Of a stretch of DNA of 23,626 bases, positions 5,827 through 14,922 are shown one piece after another; position 1 is the first letter of the stretch; every line of letters starts with the position of its first letter. The DNA lies in IMG/VR virus record IMGVR_UViG_3300015371_000715, positions 1-23,626 of that record; one strand, written 5' to 3'. Source of the stretch: a virus. The notes beneath the pieces are model-generated. The model was not told where the DNA came from and ran no database searches. It was given only the letters and a program-made list of their open reading frames with translations. The position numbers and the translations under genes are program-made.

Positions 5827-8358
5827 ATGGGCAAAGTAAACACTACTAAACTCGATAACGGAATGATTGGGCTGGAAATTATATATGGAGGCGAAGAATC
5901 ACCCTTTGGTGGGATTGATGCTTCTAAGGCTCCAAGGTATATTCAGCCGAATTGTTTCGCAGATGCTTCCAATTTTCTTCTTGTTGACAATGAGCTTTGT
6001 CTTTGCACGCTTACTTCAGAAGACACGAATACTCTTCCTCCGAATCCGGGTGTAACGTATCCGCTAACAGATTCTATGCCTGGGGTTCTACTCGGTGTGG
6101 GAAGACTTCCTTGTGAGAATACAACTAAGAATTGGGCACTTTATTGCTCACCTAGAGTTGATTCTGGAGGATTCTATCATTATAGACTTGTGCTTTGGGA
6201 GCAGGATACGGGAGCGACTGAGTACTATAATTTGCCTTACTATGTAAGAACCAAGACGGCAGGGCTAACAAACGCTACTGCGAAGCTTCTGATTCAGTAT
6301 AAGAACCCGTACACAGTGGTACAGTCGGTTCCTGAGTTCACGCTTCATAATGCTACTCCACCGTTTAATACTAACCTGACTTCTCCTATAGCTTATGATG
6401 GAAAATTCTACGAAGTAACCGGCTGGAATCTTCCGATTGCTGGTACAACAACAGCTCCTACTCCTGTACCACCGGGATTCTATGCTAACAACTTTTTTGC
6501 TAATTCTTACTCTGTAGGTTTTGTTACTGGTCCTGGTACTCCAGCGGCTGGCCCAGTATTTCTTCCTACGCCTGATAGTGCCTTAGGCCCGCCTGCTACG
6601 GGTATGGTTCCAAAAATAATCGCATACATAAACGCTAGAACTGATCTTCCATTTAAAGCTTCGAGTTCTTCTAATCCGCATGAGATTGTACTTACAGCTT
6701 TCACTCAAGTTGGTTGCCCTTCCGTAGACGGAGCGGCTGGAAATTCTCTTACCATCGGTGGAGGAACATACACGCAAGAATTTGGTTTTTACGCTGTTGT
6801 ACCTCCTGCGGCAGTAGGACGTGGATTTATACTGGTAGATCCTTCGAATGGGTATACAGACCCGAATCCGTTTTCTAATCCTTCTTTCACTATAAGTGTG
6901 GAAGACAATTTCGCAGGCGGTACAGATGCAGGACAGGTTATATATACAGATAAACCTATTCAACAGCTTACTTGGGAGACTGTAGGAGACAGGTTATTTC
7001 TTGCTGGCTGGCCTGCTGGCTATATGCTTCAGTTTGTCAATTCTACAAAGCAATTTTCTATCCTGACACAGTATCAAGGAGCGCGTACTTTGAAGAAGAT
7101 GGCGGGGCACTTAATTTCCGCCGGTATGATAAACTCCTTCGATCAAACTGAAACAAATACGCAGCTATGGTTTAACTGGAGTTCTGCTAGTGATCTTTCT
7201 GAATGGAATGCTCTTAATTCTGCTAATTTGAAAACTGGAGCAGGCGGAGCGCAATTAGCAGATATTTCGGATATGCTTACAGGACTAGTTGTAACCAATT
7301 CCATTGCTTTCATTCTTCGAGCGGATGGTCTAAGTTACGCTTCAGTTCTTCAAGGTGCTGCGGTTCCTTTTGACTTCAATCACGTTGCTCTCTGCAAAGA
7401 TGGACAAGGATGCCCTTCAACTGCTCTTTGGACGCAGTTTGACCAGCTTGGGTTCTATGTAGGAACTTCTAATGTTTTTATGCTTGCTCAAGGTCCACAA
7501 GCTGTCGGAGACAAAATTGTAGAAGAACTGTTTCCGGGTTTGATAACAGATTCTAACAGAATGAGTGACCCTCCTCCCCCATTTACTCTCACAGGAGCAA
7601 CTGACCCTCCAGCGCCGTATCAAGATAAGTTCTCGACAAAGATAAATGTCGAGCCTCTTACGCTTCCAGCTAACAACAGAATCGTTACCCAGTTTGCTAT
7701 AAATTCAAATGGCATTATCTGGTTGTATGATCCTAGTAGCGATTCGTGGATGAGACTTGATACAGGGCCAGATTTTCCGATGGAGAGTTATACCGATAAA
7801 TGGAGTATCTTGAAGTGCATTTCTCTCCCGCGGAATGCGATTACAGGTTACGACGGTTCATATCAAAGCAAAGAATCTTATGTGTACGGTCAGCGTATGA
7901 GTTCTGGAGTGCATCAAGCTCCTTATATGAAGCAGTTAATTCCTTGGGTTTCTCCTACTCAGCAAGCTACTGTACTCTTTCCGCAAGAAGAAATTATGCT
8001 TGGAAGAGACATAACAATTGATGCTCTTTACGTGCTTGCGAGTGGGATACCCGGTTTGGAAGTAGACTTTACTATTAGCGGTTGGCAGGGGAATCCTTCT
8101 ACTTTCATTCCAAATGCTTTCTCAGGAAGCATCATTTTCGATAATCAAGCTACTCCTTCTGTGTACGAAGAGTATCAAGTTTTTAACACAGACGGACAGC
8201 CTGTTACTCTGAAAGCTCCACAGCTCAGATTGAGAGTACCTCCACAAGCTGTAACCTATGCTCCTATAGTTCCGTATCCGATAAACTCGGATGCGTACTT
8301 CAAGCTTCCCAAACTTGTTATGTATGGCTCCTTTGATCCTAACCAGAGGCCAGTATGA
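5827..8358 (+). CDS. Large tail protein, nozzle-like (T7 gp12-type)
   Basis: An 843-residue beta-rich protein with AGGGGAAG upstream of ATG 5827. The N terminus contains GGIDASKAPRYIQPNCFADA and SNFLLVDNEL, resembling the 'GGi..s..p..i..n.f..a.N....' entry of tail nozzle proteins. The rest alternates short beta strands with Pro/Gly turns, including WNALNSANLKTGAGGAQLAD (about 460-480) and WLYDPSSDSWMRL (about 636-648), typical of a beta-propeller platform. T7 gp12 is a 794-residue hexameric nozzle that closes the tail and holds the fibres; the length and position close to an adaptor-like gene agree. There is no diagnostic catalytic motif. Alternatives are a tail-tube stabilising or baseplate-like protein. 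ATG of the next gene overlaps this stop. Confidence 0.55.
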   Translation: MGKVNTTKLDNGMIGLEIIYGGEESPFGGIDASKAPRYIQPNCFADASNFLLVDNELCLCTLTSEDTNTLPPNPGVTYPLTDSMPGVLLGVGRLPCENTTKNWALYCSPRVDSGGFYHYRLVLWEQDTGATEYYNLPYYVRTKTAGLTNATAKLLIQYKNPYTVVQSVPEFTLHNATPPFNTNLTSPIAYDGKFYEVTGWNLPIAGTTTAPTPVPPGFYANNFFANSYSVGFVTGPGTPAAGPVFLPTPDSALGPPATGMVPKIIAYINARTDLPFKASSSSNPHEIVLTAFTQVGCPSVDGAAGNSLTIGGGTYTQEFGFYAVVPPAAVGRGFILVDPSNGYTDPNPFSNPSFTISVEDNFAGGTDAGQVIYTDKPIQQLTWETVGDRLFLAGWPAGYMLQFVNSTKQFSILTQYQGARTLKKMAGHLISAGMINSFDQTETNTQLWFNWSSASDLSEWNALNSANLKTGAGGAQLADISDMLTGLVVTNSIAFILRADGLSYASVLQGAAVPFDFNHVALCKDGQGCPSTALWTQFDQLGFYVGTSNVFMLAQGPQAVGDKIVEELFPGLITDSNRMSDPPPPFTLTGATDPPAPYQDKFSTKINVEPLTLPANNRIVTQFAINSNGIIWLYDPSSDSWMRLDTGPDFPMESYTDKWSILKCISLPRNAITGYDGSYQSKESYVYGQRMSSGVHQAPYMKQLIPWVSPTQQATVLFPQEEIMLGRDITIDALYVLASGIPGLEVDFTISGWQGNPSTFIPNAFSGSIIFDNQATPSVYEEYQVFNTDGQPVTLKAPQLRLRVPPQAVTYAPIVPYPINSDAYFKLPKLVMYGSFDPNQRPV

Positions 8359-8750
8359 CAAAGAATCTTAGTTCACAGCATATGCAGGCTAAGATTAGCC
8401 CAGAGCATCTTAAATGGGCACAGTCTGTGGATAAGACTCTGAGTGCTGGTGTAGATATGGGAGTTCCGATAGGACAAGATCCAACAGGAGTATACAATGC
8501 GTTTGAACAAGGTAACTCAAACGGAACTCTCATCCGTATCGGAGCGACAGCCTCTACAGAAGCTATCAAGTGGTCAGGTATTGGAGTTGGAATTGTTATT
8601 CAACACGGTTTGGATCGTCAACCAATCGGGTTTAAAATTGTCGATAAGGATAAATCCGTCGATGTCTTCAGGACAGCTGTACCTACAGATACTACGATAA
8701 CACTAGCTCCGACCGACAATACGGCAAGTGTTACCGTGTACGTTTTCTAG
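8355..8750 (+). CDS. Small tail-region protein, unknown function
   Basis: A 131-residue protein whose ATGA start overlaps the stop of the nozzle-like gene, indicating coupled translation. The N-terminal third is helical; the C-terminal two thirds (HGLDRQPIGFKIVDKDKSVD, then DTTITLAPTDNTASVTVYVF) has the 'hgLgr.P.g..vvd...' pattern of a small beta-sandwich protein commonly coded beside adaptor and nozzle genes of podovirus-like phages. I know no assigned function. A tail accessory or fibre-anchoring role is inferred only from its place between nozzle-like and adaptor-like genes. Confidence 0.6.
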   Translation: MTKNLSSQHMQAKISPEHLKWAQSVDKTLSAGVDMGVPIGQDPTGVYNAFEQGNSNGTLIRIGATASTEAIKWSGIGVGIVIQHGLDRQPIGFKIVDKDKSVDVFRTAVPTDTTITLAPTDNTASVTVYVF

Positions 8751-8759
8751 GAGTCTGAG

Positions 8760-9518
8760 ATGCCAATGAAGGTTTCTACATTCTATCCTGCCATCAAGAG
8801 ACTTCTGATGGGGCGTACGGTTTCTGAAGCTATTATGGCTGAATCTGTGCGAAAAGGGATTCTGGAACTTACGGAGAATTACAAGTTTCAAGGACTCGAA
8901 GTTTCTGGACCTACGGTGAACTTCACGCCGTATGTTTCTTTTTACTCTCCTGACTACTTTCTGAAACCTGCTGATGCTGGATTGGAGCTTGAGAAAGTGG
9001 ATTCGTTCTATATATTCACTCAAGCCTTTGTTACTGTAACAAGCTCTAGCCAGAGTAATTCTGGTTTCAATCTCAAGTTTCGTACCGTAGATGATAACGA
9101 AGTTCTGATAAACATACCCGGTTTGCCTATGTTCTGGTCACGCTACAATAAACAGATTTGGATTGGAAGTATGCCAGATCAAGACTATCCTGTATACATG
9201 CGCTATCAGAAAGAACATCCTTTTCCTCTCGCTGGAGTAGCTCCTCCAACCACTCCTAACGCTGGTGATGATCCTGTACTTCTTCCTAACTCGTGGCAGG
9301 ACATATGCGAGTACGCCAGTGCAATGCGATGCGCTCAAGAAATAAACCTTTCTGGAAAAGTTACAGAATTGCACACTCGACTTTATGGAGATCAAAAGTT
9401 TCAAACTTCCGATGGAGTAGAAGGTTCGCCCGGTCTTATCTTTCAACGCACTTCTCAAAGAAACCGTGACCAAACTACCAGCCGTAAAAGCTTTCGGCTG
9501 AGAATGGGGATAGTCTAA
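8760..9518 (+). CDS. Head-tail adaptor-like protein (T7 gp11 / P22 gp4 type)
   Basis: A 252-residue protein preceded by AGGAG and ending in a TAATG overlap. Residues 21-52 hold a helix and turn (SVRKGILELTENYKFQGLEV), followed by a beta segment, then a highly patterned stretch: INIPGLPMFWSRYNKQIWIG and PDQDYPVYMRYQKEHPFP (117-157), and a helical C-terminal part (SWQDICEYASAMRCAQEINL...HTRLYGDQKF). Helix-beta insertion-helix with 'P...Y.vyY....p.p....d......P......l...A' is the signature of adaptor proteins that dock under the portal and join it to the nozzle. T7 gp11 has 196 residues, so this one is somewhat longer. A strongly basic tail (RNRDQTTSRKSFRLRM) ends the protein. Family placement is by pattern. 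Confidence 0.6.
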   Translation: MPMKVSTFYPAIKRLLMGRTVSEAIMAESVRKGILELTENYKFQGLEVSGPTVNFTPYVSFYSPDYFLKPADAGLELEKVDSFYIFTQAFVTVTSSSQSNSGFNLKFRTVDDNEVLINIPGLPMFWSRYNKQIWIGSMPDQDYPVYMRYQKEHPFPLAGVAPPTTPNAGDDPVLLPNSWQDICEYASAMRCAQEINLSGKVTELHTRLYGDQKFQTSDGVEGSPGLIFQRTSQRNRDQTTSRKSFRLRMGIV

Positions 9519-10327
9519 TGGCTACTAACAGCATGGTTCCATACTCAAATCCAGCCGGGAATAATCAAACAAGTCCAGCTTCTATGATTGGGAAGCCCGG
9601 AGCTTCTCCGGTTTCTTCTGCTCCGAAGATTCCCGGTTCTACTCTTGGAGGTGCTACTACTCCGGGTACTGGAGTAACTAATCCGTATATGCCAACTGGT
9701 GCTGTACCCGGTGCTGGTGGAGGTACAAGTCCTTTTCCTTCTGTGCCAATGCCAATGGGAGCAGGACAGCCAGGTTCTATGGCTTCTGTGCCAGTAGCAG
9801 GTGATACAGGTAAAGGAATGACTGACCTGCAAAAACAGTTTCAGGATATACTCGGAAAAGGTGTTGGAGGAGATTTAAACAAGTTTATTGAAGGTTTGGG
9901 TGGGACTCAGAGTGAAATCTTCAAACAGTTTCTTGCTAGTATGGCGCCGCAGAAAGCAGAGGAACAAGCCAATCTTATGCAGACTCTCGGTACTGCTGGA
10001 GTATCGCCCAATTCTACAGTTGCGGCTCTCGGATTAGCTGATCTCGGCGCAAAGAACTATGCCACCGAGTCTGGAATAGATGCTCAGCTTATGCAACACA
10101 ATCAGGATCTCCATGCGAGCATTATGCAGAATATGGAGGATCTTGCTTCCAAGGAAGTTGCTTCTTCAGGCTGGGATGTATTCGCTCAAGTCGCTGGTGC
10201 TGTAGGAAATCTCGCTGCTCCATTCATGGGTGGTGGAGGAATTGGTTCGCTTACAAAGCTTTTCGGCGGTGGAGCAAATAGTGCAGCAAAGCTTGCTGCT
10301 AATGCTGCTGCTTCAGGTGCAGGTTAA
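9518..10327 (+). CDS. Putative internal virion (ejection) protein A
   Basis: A 269-residue protein starting in the TAATG overlap with the adaptor-like gene. Residues 1-105 are a Pro/Gly/Ser/Thr/Met low-complexity region. Residues 105-220 are helical (LQKQFQDILGKGVGGDLNKF and QAELMQ-like helices). The end is hydrophobic and Gly/Ala-rich (AGAVGNLAAPFMGGGGIGSL, about 228-247), compatible with membrane insertion. This profile and its position as first of four such genes after the adaptor fit ejection proteins such as T7 gp14 or P22 gp7, which leave the virion ahead of the DNA and enter the cell envelope. There is no sequence motif that proves it. Confidence 0.5.
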   Translation: MATNSMVPYSNPAGNNQTSPASMIGKPGASPVSSAPKIPGSTLGGATTPGTGVTNPYMPTGAVPGAGGGTSPFPSVPMPMGAGQPGSMASVPVAGDTGKGMTDLQKQFQDILGKGVGGDLNKFIEGLGGTQSEIFKQFLASMAPQKAEEQANLMQTLGTAGVSPNSTVAALGLADLGAKNYATESGIDAQLMQHNQDLHASIMQNMEDLASKEVASSGWDVFAQVAGAVGNLAAPFMGGGGIGSLTKLFGGGANSAAKLAANAAASGAG

Positions 10328-10339
10328 AGGAGATTGAAA

Positions 10340-11812
10340 ATGCCTCCAATTAGTTCAAAAGGTGGAGCTGTAGCTGGAGCTGGTACAGTTCCTATGTCTC
10401 CCGGCTCAATTGCTATGCCGCCGGATGCTTTTAAATCTTTGTTTGGTTCTTCTCATCCGAATGTTACTACTCCAACTTTGGTTGGAGGACAAGACCCAAA
10501 TGATGTTTTGAAAGAGATGTTCAAGCCGATTGATCCTAATATAATCGAGCGTGCTATTACTCCAGTCCCATCTGGTCATGCTGCGGAGCTTCCTCCTTCT
10601 ATGACTACTCCTGTAGAAGGTTTTCAGCCTTATCCTATGAATAGGGAGCAGGTTGTAGGAGCTGGAAACGCTAGAGCAAGAGGCATTGGAAATGCTATAA
10701 CCGGCGTTGCTAATGCTATTGGTCAAGTTACAGTAGCAAAGCAGCAAAGAGATCAGCGTACTCTTGCTGGCAGCACTACTCGGTTGATTCAAGCTCAACA
10801 GGCTATAGATCAGGCGAATGAAGCTATGACTGATCCTAACCTTAGCCCTGAAGCTAGAAAGGGTCTTGAAGGTTCTATAGAAAAAAATACAAATGTAATG
10901 AACGATATTCTTGCTGATGACAAGACTCGGAAAGGAATTGAGAAAGGATACAACATCTCCTTCACCGACCCATCCAAGAATCAAACTCCAGAACACGGAG
11001 CAGTTCAGCAAGGGATAGCAGAAGCAAAGAAATCCTACGCCGAGCAGTTTACTTCTAAGATGCCTCAAGGAGTAAGCCCGCCTCAGATAGCTCAACAACG
11101 CTTGCAGATTGCTCAAGCTCAGCAAGCAGCTCAAACCGCTTCTGCTAAAGCAACGCTTTCTTACATGGCTACAATGCAACGGCTAGGTGTGGCTATGGAT
11201 ATAACCAAGTTGAAAGAGCTTGGAGAAAATGGGAGAAAGACGGCTGAACTGAATTTGAAGTGGGAGATGCAAACACGTGCTTTGAAAACCGCTGGCGAGT
11301 TAATGAACTTCAGATTCAAGAAAGAATTTGAGCTTGTCGGAGCTAGAGCGGATGCTGCTGTAACAGCTGCGGAAGATATTTGGGATTACAAGAATGCTGA
11401 CAAAGGAGTGATTAAAGCCAAGTGGGAAGCTTCTGATGTCAAGTATGCTAATGCCATTTCGGCTGGTTCAAACGCGGTTGATTCGATCTTGAACAATATG
11501 TCTCTAAACAAAGCTATCATTGATGCTGACCCTGTAATGAAGAAGAAGTTTGAAGATGCTCTTAAAACAGCTCAAGAGAGTGTTCTTCAGCTTACAGCTC
11601 AGCGTGAAGCTAACAGAAAGAATATGAAAGATATGTTTGGGCCTAAGTTTATAGGTGATCCTGGAGAAGATGGAGAAGAAGGAGAAGGCGGAGAAGCTAA
11701 AGGAACAACTCTTGATATGAATGACATTGGTACTTATCAGAAGGAAGCTTCCGATATTATCAATGACATTACTCAATCGGGGGACGTTAATATGTTTGGG
11801 AGTCCATTCTAA
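10340..11812 (+). CDS. Putative internal virion protein B
   Basis: A 490-residue protein. I prefer ATG 10340 over the in-frame TTG 10334 because AAAGGAG (10326-10332) lies seven bases before 10340 but touches 10334. Residues 1-100 are Pro/Gly-rich and flexible. From about 115 to 440 the protein is almost wholly helical and Ala/Gln/Lys/Glu-rich, with coiled-coil-like runs such as QQAIDQANEAM and IAQQRLQIAQAQQAAQTASA. An acidic Gly/Glu patch (DPGEDGEEGEGGEAKG) precedes the C terminus. Long helical proteins of this kind line the inner core and are ejected in T7-like and P22-like phages. The stop overlaps the next ATG (TAATG). No enzymatic motif seen. Confidence 0.5.
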   Translation: MPPISSKGGAVAGAGTVPMSPGSIAMPPDAFKSLFGSSHPNVTTPTLVGGQDPNDVLKEMFKPIDPNIIERAITPVPSGHAAELPPSMTTPVEGFQPYPMNREQVVGAGNARARGIGNAITGVANAIGQVTVAKQQRDQRTLAGSTTRLIQAQQAIDQANEAMTDPNLSPEARKGLEGSIEKNTNVMNDILADDKTRKGIEKGYNISFTDPSKNQTPEHGAVQQGIAEAKKSYAEQFTSKMPQGVSPPQIAQQRLQIAQAQQAAQTASAKATLSYMATMQRLGVAMDITKLKELGENGRKTAELNLKWEMQTRALKTAGELMNFRFKKEFELVGARADAAVTAAEDIWDYKNADKGVIKAKWEASDVKYANAISAGSNAVDSILNNMSLNKAIIDADPVMKKKFEDALKTAQESVLQLTAQREANRKNMKDMFGPKFIGDPGEDGEEGEGGEAKGTTLDMNDIGTYQKEASDIINDITQSGDVNMFGSPF

Positions 11813-14800
11813 TGGCAGAGACACAAGCAACTCCGCTCACCGAAGAGCAGATTTACCAAAATCTCAAGAAACTAGGTACGCCTCAACCTTGGGCGGCTAA
11901 GGTTCCAACCGACCCAGCTTATGATGTGAAGTCTCGTCCTCAAGAACGTACTCCAGAACAAATAGATGCTTCTCGGCGTCAATATGCTCACGAAATGGTT
12001 GCTAGTAGAGAAGGGGGAGGGGAAAGTAGTGGAACGGTTCCTACAAGCACTACTCCATCTGAGTCTGAAGATACTCCTGATACTCCTTTCACTTCTGTAA
12101 ATACTTCTCTCAGAGAGCAAAGACGTGAAGAAGTAGCTAGAACTAAAGCTAGAGTCGAAGCTGGTGCTGGAGCTGCGTTTGATTATGCTGATAAGATCAT
12201 AGAGCGCCAGCATGAAGCGAACTTCTATACTGATTTAAATAATATGAATCATGAGCAAAAGCTTATCGGATTAAAGAATCTAAAAGTAAATCCGTTCTTG
12301 CTTGATAGTGGTTATGATGGGATGATGAATTCTCTTGAACGTTGGAAGCATATAGCTTCTGATCCCAAAGTAGCTAAGATGACTCCAGAGCAGAAAGATA
12401 AAGCGGCTGAGAACTATTATAATATGATGCTAGTTCCGTTCTACGATAAAATGCACGCTGATGCTCCTCCGCTCGAACTGTGGAAGAAGCACGCTTATAC
12501 AGATGCTCTCAAATGGAATATGGATGACGCTTATCAGTCTCACTGGCGGCGTGGACTTTACGCTGGCTTTAGAAACTGGGAGAACATCTATAAATCTGGA
12601 ATTGCTACTATCGGCGGAGTTGTTCAAGATGGAATGAAGTTTGCAGAGAATCTTGGCTTCCAAGCTTCCTCTGAAGGAAGACCGCTTACACCAGAGCAGA
12701 AAGCTCCAGTAGAAGGAATCAAAGCTGATATAAAAGAGAAAGGAATCTTTCAACATCTAGCTGATAACGTCAAGGATATTCCTATTCTCGGTTCTACTTA
12801 TAAGTCTCTTGAGAGAGCTTCGTCTCACGATGCTTTCTGGCATGACATAAATCCATCGGAGGATTTTGTAGACAAGACAGCTTCTTGGATAGAAGAGCAA
12901 GCTATGATGCTGCCGTTCTATAAGTTTCTTGGAAAGTATAATGCAGCCGGAATCTCTATGATGGGAGAAGCTAATCTCACTAAAGCTCTCCTTGCTAAGC
13001 CGGGAGGAAAGCTTTTAGCAAGTGCTCTTATGGGTGGAGCCGAAGGTGCTGTATTCGGATACGCTATGAGAGATGATGACGATAAAAAGAACGCTTGGCA
13101 AGATGCTATCGGAAACGCCATCATTTCAACCATCTTTCATATTGGAGGAACTAAGATTAAGTCAATGAGTGACGCTGCTGCGGCTAGAAAAGAAGCACTT
13201 AATCTTGCTTCTAAAGGTATGAAGCCGGGCACTGAGGAGAATCTGCGTGGTCCTCTTGTAGATGGTCTAGCTTCTACTCAAGCGGTTGGCGGAAGACCGC
13301 TTGTAAATTCTGTTTTCAGAGAAGCTCTTTATCTCACTCGATCTCTTGAAGGGACAGATAAAGCTTATAGAAAATCTTTGTTTGAACGTAATATGAAAGA
13401 TGATCCTGCTAGGTGGGCTAGGATATATCAAGCTCATCATTACATTGATGCTTTGCTCGGAGGAAGAAAGCTTTCTGAACTTAGCAAAGAAGAAGAAGCT
13501 CATCTTATAAAGCAATTGCATGACGTATCTAGTGAAGCTTCTAAGAAAGTTGCAGGTACTTCTCAAGTTGCAGCGGCAGGAGGAAAGAAGACTGTTGAAG
13601 AAATGAAGAAGACTCCCGGAGGCAAGAGGACTATACAAGATATTGTGAATAAATGGAAAAAGAAGGATGCTGAAGCTGGTCTTCCTCCACGCCCGGATGA
13701 GCAGTATCAAGCTCTAGCAGAGCATGAAATCGCTGAGAAGCAAGCAAAAGCTGCTGCTAAGGCGGCAGAGAAAAGAGCGGCTGAGCCAATCTCTGATGCG
13801 CTTGACGTTCAAGCTGCGAGAGAGAAAGCAGAGTTTCCTCAGCTTCCAACTCAATTAAGAGGCTCGAAGCCGCGGTATGGATTTGGAAGCAAATTGTTCC
13901 AGCTTACCTTCAAAGATCCTAGAGATCTAGCAGCTTACACTCTAACTCAAGCTAAGGAAAACAAAGCTCACGGTGCTTTTGAAGCGTGGTATAAAGAGCA
14001 TCATCCTGGAGCAACTCCAGCTTCTATTGTAGAACACGCGCAAAGAGTACGAGATTACATCAAGAAGTTAGCGGCTGTTTCTAATCCGGGGGATGGTCCG
14101 TTAGAAGTTCCTTCTCAAGCTGCTAAACCGAAACCGCGAGCTTCTACCACAACTCCTCCTTCTGTAACTCAGCGTACTCGTTACGCTACAGATAAGTATG
14201 GCCAGCCTTCTGTTTCTTTTAACACAACTCATAGCTGGATTGTTTATGCCAAGCAAGCGGTTAAAGAATCCGGCAATAAGTGGAACTCGGCTGGAATTAA
14301 GAAGTGGTTGGATGAAATAGAACCGTCAGATTTTGCTAGAGACTTACATGAGCACTTCTTTCCTAAAGCTCTCAAGGACGCCGAAATCTACTTTGAGCAT
14401 GAGACAGAGAAGAGTCTTGGAAAACAAGATCCAAACTTTCTTGCTTTCATGTACAATTATAGAGATCAGATGCCCAGAGAGTTTGCTGAAAAGCTTTCTT
14501 CTGAGCTTGAAGATTCAATGAAGTTTGAGAAAGGTTTCAATCCTAAAGTGGATGTAGAAGAACAGAAGGATTTTTATGCCAAAGGCATGTGGAATCATGT
14601 AGCCGATTTTCTTCATTCTCCATCACACTTGGAAGAAGGAGAAACAAACATATATCGTACTACATATCAGAATTTGCAAACTCCTACGGTTTGGCAGCAC
14701 AAGCTTCATACCGAAGTTGTAGCTCAAGAAAAGAAGATGATTGAGGAGATGTTTAAAGGAAAACCTCAAGAGTATGAGAGTGCTATGGCTGCTTACAACG

Positions 14801-14922
14801 CAGCTTCTAGCGGCAGATCCACAGCCTTTAAGATGGGACTTCAGGATATTCGTAAAGAGAAGACCATTGAGATTGATGAAATTCTTACTCGGACAGGTGT
14901 GAGAGAAAGGATGGACTTCTAA
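11812..14922 (+). CDS. Large internal virion-like protein C
   Basis: A 1036-residue protein, mostly helical and charged, between two other ejection-type proteins. A possible coiled coil lies near residues 100-140. A long hydrophobic, Ala/Gly-rich segment at 364-418 (MMLPFYKFLG...ASALMGGAEGAVFGYA) could cross or insert into a membrane. A Lys/Ala/Glu-rich linker lies at about 610-670. Residues 684-755 form a compact unit with PRYGFGSKLFQLTFKDPRDL and a following YIKKLA helix, a module that I recall recurring in large unannotated phage proteins. No lytic transglycosylase signature (ES..D / GLMQ) is visible. T7 gp15 and gp16 occupy equivalent positions. The gene starts and stops in TAATG overlaps, so stoichiometry may be set by coupling. 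Confidence 0.5.
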   Translation: MAETQATPLTEEQIYQNLKKLGTPQPWAAKVPTDPAYDVKSRPQERTPEQIDASRRQYAHEMVASREGGGESSGTVPTSTTPSESEDTPDTPFTSVNTSLREQRREEVARTKARVEAGAGAAFDYADKIIERQHEANFYTDLNNMNHEQKLIGLKNLKVNPFLLDSGYDGMMNSLERWKHIASDPKVAKMTPEQKDKAAENYYNMMLVPFYDKMHADAPPLELWKKHAYTDALKWNMDDAYQSHWRRGLYAGFRNWENIYKSGIATIGGVVQDGMKFAENLGFQASSEGRPLTPEQKAPVEGIKADIKEKGIFQHLADNVKDIPILGSTYKSLERASSHDAFWHDINPSEDFVDKTASWIEEQAMMLPFYKFLGKYNAAGISMMGEANLTKALLAKPGGKLLASALMGGAEGAVFGYAMRDDDDKKNAWQDAIGNAIISTIFHIGGTKIKSMSDAAAARKEALNLASKGMKPGTEENLRGPLVDGLASTQAVGGRPLVNSVFREALYLTRSLEGTDKAYRKSLFERNMKDDPARWARIYQAHHYIDALLGGRKLSELSKEEEAHLIKQLHDVSSEASKKVAGTSQVAAAGGKKTVEEMKKTPGGKRTIQDIVNKWKKKDAEAGLPPRPDEQYQALAEHEIAEKQAKAAAKAAEKRAAEPISDALDVQAAREKAEFPQLPTQLRGSKPRYGFGSKLFQLTFKDPRDLAAYTLTQAKENKAHGAFEAWYKEHHPGATPASIVEHAQRVRDYIKKLAAVSNPGDGPLEVPSQAAKPKPRASTTTPPSVTQRTRYATDKYGQPSVSFNTTHSWIVYAKQAVKESGNKWNSAGIKKWLDEIEPSDFARDLHEHFFPKALKDAEIYFEHETEKSLGKQDPNFLAFMYNYRDQMPREFAEKLSSELEDSMKFEKGFNPKVDVEEQKDFYAKGMWNHVADFLHSPSHLEEGETNIYRTTYQNLQTPTVWQHKLHTEVVAQEKKMIEEMFKGKPQEYESAMAAYNAASSGRSTAFKMGLQDIRKEKTIEIDEILTRTGVRERMDF

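Noticed and set aside
5487-5827. Programmed frameshift joining the small beta protein at 5508 to the nozzle-like gene
   Set aside because: Each has its own stop, start and ribosome site with 37 bases between them, and no slippery heptamer is apparent.
10334-10339. TTG 10334 as start of internal virion protein B
   Set aside because: AAAGGAG ends only one base before it; ATG 10340 has ideal spacing.
10406-11179. A 257-codon open frame on the minus strand
   Set aside because: It lies wholly inside internal virion protein B, has a Ser/Leu/Arg/Cys-rich composition typical of antisense of Ala/Gln/Lys codons, and no ribosome site or operon context. The same holds for the other minus-strand frames.
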